From: Akkermansiaceae bacterium
Lineage (GTDB): Bacteria > Verrucomicrobiota > Verrucomicrobiia > Verrucomicrobiales > Akkermansiaceae
Direction of reading: 5' to 3'
NCBI GenBank assembly: GCA_028293225.1
Contig: JAQGPE010000046.1
Span: 1-9,836 of the forward strand
DNA: 9,836 nucleotides
Below, piece after piece: positions 1 to 5,083 of the stretch. Below the pieces are notes generated by a model. That model was not told the DNA's origin. It did not search any database and saw nothing but the letters and a program-made list of their open reading frames with translations. The stretch's first letter is position 1, and every line of letters begins with the position of its first letter. The position numbers and the translations under genes are program-made.

Positions 1-2006
1 GCGCGGTCTTTCAATTCACCCAGGGCCTGGAGTCGGGGATGAACCGGATGGTGTGGGGGCCGGACGGCTCGCTGTATGTCGGCGGGCTGGGCGCGGGCGG
101 CAACTGGAACTGGAAGAACACCACCTCCGGGCTGCAGCGGCTGCGGCCGAACGGCAAGCTGACCTTTGAAATGAAGAGCGTGCGGGCGCGCGGCGACGGG
201 CTGATCGTGGAGTTCACCCAGCCGGTGCCGTATGCGACGGCGGTGGCGGCGGAGAGCTATGCGCTGCAACAGTATCGCTACGTGCCGGAGCCGACCTACG
301 GCGGGCCGAAGTACAACCAGGAGACGCTGAGCCCGGAGCGGATCGATCTTTCGAGCGACCGGCGCAAGGTCTTTCTGAAGATCCCGGGGCTGAAGACCGA
401 CCGGGTGGTGGCGCTGCGGTTGAAGAACTTTGTCAACGATCTGAATACCGCGCCGTGGGCGACGGAGGCGTGGTACACGCTGAACCAGCAGCCGGACGAG
501 ATGGGGCCGGACTTCGAGGTGCTGACGGAAATCCCGGAGCCGGTGCAGCCGGTGGCGCCGGAGAAGACCCTGATTTATGAAGCCGAGGACGCGACCCTGC
601 GCGGGCCGGTCAAGACCACCGAGCACCCCGGCTACAGCGGCAGCGGTTATGCCGACTACGGCAGCGCGGTGGGCGAGTCGATCACCTGGAGCGTGCCGGT
701 CGTGCATGCGGGAACGCAACGGCTGGTCTTCCGCTATGCGAATGGCGGCACCGACAACCGTCCGCTGGCGATCCGCGTGAATGGGACCGTGGTGGCGACG
801 CCGCTGTTCGGCCCGACCGGTGGTTGGCCGGCCTGGATGAACACGGCGAGCGTGGATGCCGTCCTGAACAAGGGGGCCAACACGATTTCGCTGACCAGCA
901 CGACTGCCACCGGGCCGAATGTGGATCACCTGGAAGTGACCGGGCCGCCGCCCCCGCCACCCGGCGCGGTGGTGCTTTTCGACGGCACGCCGAACTCGCT
1001 GGCCAACTTCTGGAAGCGCGATGCGGATGGCGGTCTGCCGAACTGGGCGGTGAGCGGCGGAGCGATGCGGGTGGGGCTTTCACCGGCGCCGAACGACCTG
1101 ATCACGCGGTCGGGCTTCAAGGACTTCAAGCTGCACCTCGAGTGGCTGTCGCCCGCGGGCGGCGTGGGGCAGCTCGGTGGCAACTCCGGTGTGAAGCTGC
1201 AGCGCAGCTACGAGATCCAGGTGCTCAATACGGCGAAGGGAACCGCGCCGGGGCTGGATACGGCGGGAGCGATCTATTTGCAGACGGCGGCGGCGAAGGA
1301 CGCGAGCCTGGGTGCGGGCGCGTGGCAGAGCTATGACATCGACTTCACCGCGGCGCGCTGGAGTGGCACGACCAAGGTCGCGAATGCGCGGGCCAGCGTG
1401 CGCTGGAATGGCATGCTGGTGCAGGACGACGTGGCCATCACCGGGCCGACCGGCGCGCCGGTGGCGGAGGCGCCGGGACTGCAGCCGCTGCTGCTGCAGG
1501 CGCACGCCAGCGATGCGAGCGGACCGGTGCAGTTCCGCAACATCTGGGTGATGCCGAAGGATTCCTTCGCCGCGCAGTTCGACAGCTGGCTTTCCGAAAT
1601 GGGCGTGACCGGCGATGACCATGCGCCGCTGGCCGATCCGGATGGCGACGGCATGAACAACCTCTGGGAGTACGCCTGCGGAGCGAATCCGCGCGTCTCC
1701 GAACGCCAGGCAGCCGGCGGTGAATCGCTGGCGCCGCAGATGGCCCAGGTGGAGGAGAACGGCACGCACTACATCGAGTTCACCTTCGTGCGGCGGGCCG
1801 ATGCCGCGGCGCGCGGGCTGTTCTTCACCATCGAAACCTCGCCGACGCTGGCGGCGGATTCGTGGACGCGGCGGCCTGCGACCCAGACCGCGCCGCCGGT
1901 GCCACTGGGCGATGGCGGCACGGAGCGGGTCACCCTGCGGGTCGATGCGCCGGTCGCCGCCGAGCCCCAGCTGTTTGCCCGGATCCGGGCTGAAATTCTC
2001 GACTGA
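1..2006 (+). CDS. Secreted multidomain protein: propeller tail, CBM6-like, DUF1080 and C-terminal calcium-loop module (5' end outside window)
   Basis: The frame is open from the left edge (first full codon at 3), so the ATG at 39 is internal and the true start lies upstream. Domains in order: about 3-480, the last blade and following sandwich of a beta-propeller dehydrogenase-like protein (motifs MVWGPDGSLYVGG and YGGPKYNQETL). This resembles PQQ/sorbosone-dehydrogenase-type proteins of Verrucomicrobia. About 570-945, a CBM6/CBM35-like carbohydrate-binding module opening with YEAEDA. A six-proline linker at 943-963. About 966-1560, a DUF1080 / 3-keto-disaccharide hydrolase (GH16-like) fold, with LFDGT, GGNSGVKLQ, YEIQVLN and the closing QFRNIWVMP. 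At 1635-1652 the calcium loop DPDGDG, followed by a C-terminal beta-sandwich up to the TGA at 2004-2006. The likely role is binding and processing of sugars outside the cytoplasm; the substrate is unknown. The domain calls come from motif recognition only; DUF1080 is the firmest and the propeller the least certain. The next gene starts 68 bp downstream, so co-transcription is possible. Confidence 0.85.
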   Translation, partial: AVFQFTQGLESGMNRMVWGPDGSLYVGGLGAGGNWNWKNTTSGLQRLRPNGKLTFEMKSVRARGDGLIVEFTQPVPYATAVAAESYALQQYRYVPEPTYGGPKYNQETLSPERIDLSSDRRKVFLKIPGLKTDRVVALRLKNFVNDLNTAPWATEAWYTLNQQPDEMGPDFEVLTEIPEPVQPVAPEKTLIYEAEDATLRGPVKTTEHPGYSGSGYADYGSAVGESITWSVPVVHAGTQRLVFRYANGGTDNRPLAIRVNGTVVATPLFGPTGGWPAWMNTASVDAVLNKGANTISLTSTTATGPNVDHLEVTGPPPPPPGAVVLFDGTPNSLANFWKRDADGGLPNWAVSGGAMRVGLSPAPNDLITRSGFKDFKLHLEWLSPAGGVGQLGGNSGVKLQRSYEIQVLNTAKGTAPGLDTAGAIYLQTAAAKDASLGAGAWQSYDIDFTAARWSGTTKVANARASVRWNGMLVQDDVAITGPTGAPVAEAPGLQPLLLQAHASDASGPVQFRNIWVMPKDSFAAQFDSWLSEMGVTGDDHAPLADPDGDGMNNLWEYACGANPRVSERQAAGGESLAPQMAQVEENGTHYIEFTFVRRADAAARGLFFTIETSPTLAADSWTRRPATQTAPPVPLGDGGTERVTLRVDAPVAAEPQLFARIRAEILD

Positions 2007-2074
2007 ACCCCAAGAAACCAAACCAACCCGGTCGAGAACCCCGAGACCGAATTCTTCCTCAATCCAAGAAATCC

Positions 2075-4747
2075 ATGAAAGCAACCCCGCTTACTCCTCT
2101 TCATGCCACCGCCCGGCCCTCGCTGCGGCTGGCCCTGCAGCTCGCCGCTCTTTCCTGCGCAGGGCTGTGCTCTTCCGCCCTGGCCGCGGATGTCACGCTG
2201 CTGACCAACGATGCCGTCGGCACTTCGTCATTCGACAAGGCGCTCAACTGGAGCAATGCCGCCGCGCCTTCCGCGGATAACAATTACTTTACGAACGGCT
2301 TCACCGTGCGGACCCCAACGGTGGCAGGCGACTATGTCTTCGGCGGCGCTTCGCTACAGCTTGACCCGGGCGCCACCAGCCGGATCCTCGGCAAGGGCGC
2401 CGGTTCCAACACCACCCAGACCCTGACCATCCCCAACCTGATCCTGAACGGCGGCAGGCTGGATCAGGCTAACGGAGTGGCTACGACGAATGCCGTACTG
2501 GTGATCAAGGGCAACATCTCGGTGACCGGTCCGTCGTACCTCGGAGCGATCGGAGTCAATGGCGGCGGGACCCAGAATTTCGAGACCCTGGATATCCAGG
2601 CGCCGATTTCGGGCTCCGAATTCCTGACGGTCGGCGACACGGTGAACAACGGGGACAACCGCGGAGTGGTGCGCCTGAGCGCGGCCAATCCGTACACCGG
2701 CGAGATCGATATCAGGCCGCCGACCGGCACGATCTCCAGCGCGGTGAACCGACTGCTGCAGCTCAACCACCCTGACGCGCTGCGCTACGCGGGTCTGGGG
2801 CTTTACACCACTCAGGAGAACGGCGTGTCGTTCGCAGCCGCGGTCAATCCCGCCGGGACGACCTTCCGGATCGCGGGGCTTTATGGCTTTGCCAACCAGA
2901 CTCTCAGCGACACCGCGGGAAATCCGGTGACGCTGGAGATCGGGGCGACCGGGCTGGACAGCTACTATGGCGGTGTGCTCAAGGGCAATGGCAGCCTGGT
3001 CAAGACCGGGGCCGGCACGGTGACCATCGACGGGCAGGTCCAGACCTTCAGCGGCACGGTCACGGTGCTCGGCGGGGTGCTGAGCCTGGGCGCCAATGTG
3101 CTGCTCAATAACAACTCCACCATCACGGTCGCCAGCGGAGCGAAGCTGGACCTGGCGCACCCGGAGACGGACGTGGTGGCGGGCCTGACGCTGGGCGGCG
3201 TGGCGAAGCCTGACGGCATCTACGACTCCAGCACGCCGGGGGGCTACATCACCGGATCCGGCAAGATCCAGGTCAACACCGGCGCGCCGGTGGCGGAGGA
3301 TGTGAAGCTGACGGCGACCGATGCGCTGGGGAGTTCCTCGTTCAATGCGGCCGGCAACTGGAGCAACGGAGCGGCTCCGGCGGCGCTCAACCGCTACTTC
3401 ACGCAGGCCTACGCGGTGCGGACGCCGGTGACGGACGGGAGTTTCACTTTCCCGGGGGTTTTCCTGTCCATCGATGCGGCCGGCCGCCTGATCGGCAAGG
3501 GCAGCGGCACGGCGGGCGCGCAGCAGATTCTGACGTTCCAGAGCCTGATCCTGAACGGTGGCACGCTGGACCAGGCCAACGCCCCGAGTACGACGGGTGT
3601 CGTACTGACGGTGAACGGCGCCATCAGCGTGACCGCGCCCTCCTTCCTGGGAGCGCTCGGCGGGAATAACAACAGCGCGAACTTCGAGACCCTGGACATC
3701 GCCGCGCCGATCAGCGGCACGGAAGCGCTGACGGTCGCAGGGACCAGCAATGCCCGCGCCAATGTGGGCGTGGTGAAGCTGAGCGCGGCGAACGACTACG
3801 CCGGAACGATCACCGTCGCGCAGCCGAACGGGATTGCCAGCGCCGTCAACCGGCTGCTGCAGCTCAATCATCTGAGTGCGCTAGGCAAGGCGACGCTTTC
3901 ACTTTCCACGACCGCGGCCAACGGCGTTTCGTTCGCCTCGGCGGTGAATACGGGAACGTTCAAGATCGGCGCGCTGACCGGCACGGCGAACCAGACGCTG
4001 GCGGATACGGCCGGAGCGGCGGTGAAGATCGACGCCGGCGGCAACAACGCCACGACCAGCTATGACGGGATCCTGGACGGTCCGGGTTCACTGGTGAAAT
4101 CCGGCACCGGGACGCTGACGTTTTCCGGGTTGAATACTTATACGGGCGACACCACGGTGAGCGGCGGCACGCTGGTGCTGGTGCAGGCGACGCTGGCGGA
4201 TGCCTCGACGGTGTCGATCGGCGGCGGCGGCGTGCTCGATCTGCCGCACGGGCAGGTGGATGTGGTGAAGAGCCTGGTACTGAACAACGTGGTGCAGGCG
4301 GCGGGGACCTACACGGCGGCGAACTCCGGCGGCCGGATCACCGGCACGGGCAGCATCCAGGTGGTGCCGGTCGCGAGCACGGGATTTGCCGGTTTCATGG
4401 ACCAGTATCCGGGCCTGACCGCGGCGCAGAAGGCGCTGGATGCGGACCCTGACGGCGATGGCCTCAGCAACCTGCTGGAGTATGCGCTGGACGGGCTGAA
4501 TCCCACAACGGCCAACCTGCTGCCGACGCTGGCCGGCGGGAAGCTGAGCTTTGCCAAGCGTGCGCTGGCGGTGAGCAATGGCGATGTCACCTACACCATC
4601 GAAGTCTCCGGCACACTGGGTGCGGCGCCTGAGCCGTGGACCGCGGTGACGCCGGATGCCAACGATGCGACGACGATTTCCTACACGCTGCCCGCGGGGG
4701 CGGCGCGGAAGTTCGTGCGTCTGCGCTTGGACACGACGGCTCCGTGA
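2075..4747 (+). CDS. Exported PATR (autotransporter-associated beta-strand repeat) protein with two tandem modules
   Basis: The protein has 890 residues. Residues 1-38 form a clear Sec signal peptide: a basic start, the hydrophobic core LRLALQLAALSCAGL, and cleavage near SSALAA. The start at 2075 is chosen because it gives this signal peptide; the upstream AAGAAATCC is only a weak ribosome-binding site. Residues 39-408 and 409 to about 763 are two homologous modules, each beginning DV.L, with the pattern SSF-NWSN-AP followed by YFT and RTP. Each ends in a PATR-type beta-strand repeat (GNGSLVKTGAGTVTI; GPGSLVKSGTGTLTFSG) and a glycine-rich tail ending GKIQV or GSIQV. The repeats predict a long right-handed beta-helix on the surface or in the matrix. 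Residues 770-890 hold the calcium loop DADPDGDGLSN (789-799) and a beta-sandwich ending RKFVRLRLDTTAP. No C-terminal 12-strand autotransporter barrel is present, so it is not a classical type V autotransporter. The function is unknown; adhesion or extracellular structure is an inference. Confidence 0.9.
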   Translation: MKATPLTPLHATARPSLRLALQLAALSCAGLCSSALAADVTLLTNDAVGTSSFDKALNWSNAAAPSADNNYFTNGFTVRTPTVAGDYVFGGASLQLDPGATSRILGKGAGSNTTQTLTIPNLILNGGRLDQANGVATTNAVLVIKGNISVTGPSYLGAIGVNGGGTQNFETLDIQAPISGSEFLTVGDTVNNGDNRGVVRLSAANPYTGEIDIRPPTGTISSAVNRLLQLNHPDALRYAGLGLYTTQENGVSFAAAVNPAGTTFRIAGLYGFANQTLSDTAGNPVTLEIGATGLDSYYGGVLKGNGSLVKTGAGTVTIDGQVQTFSGTVTVLGGVLSLGANVLLNNNSTITVASGAKLDLAHPETDVVAGLTLGGVAKPDGIYDSSTPGGYITGSGKIQVNTGAPVAEDVKLTATDALGSSSFNAAGNWSNGAAPAALNRYFTQAYAVRTPVTDGSFTFPGVFLSIDAAGRLIGKGSGTAGAQQILTFQSLILNGGTLDQANAPSTTGVVLTVNGAISVTAPSFLGALGGNNNSANFETLDIAAPISGTEALTVAGTSNARANVGVVKLSAANDYAGTITVAQPNGIASAVNRLLQLNHLSALGKATLSLSTTAANGVSFASAVNTGTFKIGALTGTANQTLADTAGAAVKIDAGGNNATTSYDGILDGPGSLVKSGTGTLTFSGLNTYTGDTTVSGGTLVLVQATLADASTVSIGGGGVLDLPHGQVDVVKSLVLNNVVQAAGTYTAANSGGRITGTGSIQVVPVASTGFAGFMDQYPGLTAAQKALDADPDGDGLSNLLEYALDGLNPTTANLLPTLAGGKLSFAKRALAVSNGDVTYTIEVSGTLGAAPEPWTAVTPDANDATTISYTLPAGAARKFVRLRLDTTAP
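2189..3298 (+). repeat. Internal tandem module, copy 1 (370 codons)
   Basis: First of two protein-level tandem modules inside the PATR-repeat gene, residues 39-408. The two copies align collinearly over their whole length. The best conserved blocks are FETLDI, SAVNRLLQLNH (near 2740-2770), NGVSFA and GSLVKTG. Several blocks are also nearly identical at the DNA level, for example around CTGCTGCAGCTCAA. Confidence 0.85.
3299..4363 (+). repeat. Internal tandem module, copy 2 (about 355 codons)
   Basis: Second copy of the module, residues 409 to about 763. It starts directly where copy 1 ends and is slightly shorter. SAVNRLLQLNH recurs near 3838-3870. The PATR strand here (TGTLTFSGLNTYTGDTTVSG) is closer to the family consensus than the matching stretch in copy 1, suggesting that copy 1 has drifted more in that segment. 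Confidence 0.83.
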
Positions 4748-4764
4748 GCTGACATGGAAAGAGA

Positions 4765-4813
4765 CGGTCCGGAAGTTGAACCGCCAAGACGCCAAGGGCG
4801 CAAAGTTTGGAGG
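4765..4813 (+). repeat. Dispersed intergenic repeat, copy 1 (CGCCAAG-type)
   Basis: A 49-bp element starting 17 bp after the stop of the PATR-repeat gene. It matches 7386-7434 in the same orientation, without gaps, at 40 of 49 positions by hand alignment. Its core is built of degenerate CGCCAAG units at spacings of 8 and 9 bp (4782, 4790, 4799), followed by AAAGTTTGGAGG. From memory, similar CCGCCAAGACGCCAAG elements recur between genes in many Verrucomicrobia, Planctomycetes and other environmental genomes and give rise to spurious NRQDAK-type proteins. Its function is unknown. Confidence 0.75.
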
Positions 4814-4822
4814 AAGCAGGGG

Positions 4823-4854
4823 GCTGGGAGAACTGGCTCCCGGCTTCGTTCTTC
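4823..4854 (+). terminator. Possible Rho-independent terminator of the PATR-repeat gene
   Basis: The arms GCTGGGAG (4823-4830) and CTCCCGGC (4837-4844) form an 8-bp stem with one G-T wobble and a 6-nt loop AACTGG. They are followed by TTCGTTCTTC, which is pyrimidine-rich but not a clean T-run. The hairpin sits 75 bp after the stop codon and just after the dispersed repeat. The stem is convincing; the terminator role is moderate because the tail is imperfect. Confidence 0.4.
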
Positions 4855-4857
4855 AAA

Positions 4858-4883
4858 CCACGGATGGCGCGGATTTGACGGGT
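4858..4883 (+). repeat. Degenerate 9-bp-period repeat (CACGGATGG-like)
   Basis: The sequence CCACGGATGGCGCGGATTTG and the bases after it read as degenerate 9-bp units (CACGGATGG, CGCGGATTT, GACGGGTGA). From memory it resembles the CCACGGATGGACACGGAT intergenic repeats common in several bacterial phyla. It is short and diverged, so the call is tentative. Confidence 0.35.
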
Positions 4884-4946
4884 GAAGAATGGAGGGAGTC
4901 ATGGCTCTTTCCTGAGGATTTTCGGGTCGTCTCTGAGTTGAAATTT

Positions 4947-4974
4947 CCGCGCCGTTACTTGGGGTACGGCGCGG
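4947..4974. repeat. Perfect 9-bp inverted repeat in the kinase leader
   Basis: CCGCGCCGT (4947-4955) and ACGGCGCGG (4966-4974) are exact reverse complements with a 10-bp spacer. It lies about 110 bp upstream of the kinase start. No T-run follows directly, so it is not a typical terminator. It could be an operator for a dimeric regulator or an RNA hairpin in the leader; nothing in the sequence decides between these. Confidence 0.45.
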
Positions 4975-4983
4975 CTGAGGAGT

Positions 4984-5022
4984 CCCCCGGCCCGCTTTTT
5001 GTCGAGGCTGGCGTGCCGGGGG
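4984..5022. repeat. Perfect 8-bp inverted repeat in the kinase leader
   Basis: CCCCCGGC (4984-4991) and GCCGGGGG (5015-5022) are exact reverse complements separated by 23 bp that include a TTTTT run. It lies ten bases after the previous inverted repeat. The long spacer and GC-only arms in a GC-rich genome make chance plausible. Confidence 0.3.
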
Positions 5023-5070
5023 CTCTGTATTTCCCGCGGGAGTGGAGGCGCGGAAGCTTCTTGAGTGAAT

Positions 5071-5076
5071 GGAGGG
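5071..5076 (+). promoter_or_regulatory. Ribosome-binding site deciding the kinase start
   Basis: GGAGGG lies 7 bp before the ATG at 5084 and 10 bp before the ATG at 5087. The more upstream in-frame ATG at 5069 overlaps this motif and has no Shine-Dalgarno sequence of its own, so 5084 is preferred. It is the only clear strong Shine-Dalgarno sequence at a gene start in this window. Confidence 0.6.
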
Positions 5077-5083
5077 CAGGGGC

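Larger units (their letters stand above)
4748..5083. other. 336-bp intergenic region with repeats and hairpins
   Basis: No convincing gene lies between the PATR-protein stop and the kinase start. A + strand frame is open through much of it, but its translation contains RQDAKGAK, which I recognise as the spurious product of a dispersed repeat. In order the region holds a 49-bp dispersed repeat (4765-4813), a terminator-like hairpin (4823-4844), a degenerate 9-bp-period repeat (4858-4883), two perfect inverted repeats (4947-4974 and 4984-5022) and the kinase ribosome-binding site (5071-5076). I could not identify a sigma-70-type promoter. Confidence 0.7.

Noticed and set aside
2029..2049. CGGTC...GACCG inverted repeat between the first two genes
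   Set aside because: Only a 5-bp stem with an 11-nt loop and no T-run; not enough for a terminator.
1080..2084. 334-codon open frame on the - strand opposite the DUF1080 gene
   Set aside because: Antisense shadow: composition dominated by R, G and H, and it overlaps a well-supported gene over its whole length.
2354..3871. 505-codon open frame on the - strand opposite the PATR-repeat gene
   Set aside because: It is arginine-, histidine- and valine-rich low-complexity translation typical of an antisense shadow in GC-rich DNA. It has no recognisable motif, and the + strand frame has a signal peptide, repeats and a conserved tail.
4765..4813. CRISPR-like interpretation of the CGCCAAG units
   Set aside because: The units are 7-9 bp with no spacers and no cas gene nearby; a dispersed repeat explains them better.
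4938..5035. Possible sigma-70 promoter boxes (TTGAAA at 4938; TGTATT near 5027)
   Set aside because: No pairing of -35 and -10 boxes at 16-18 bp spacing could be found.
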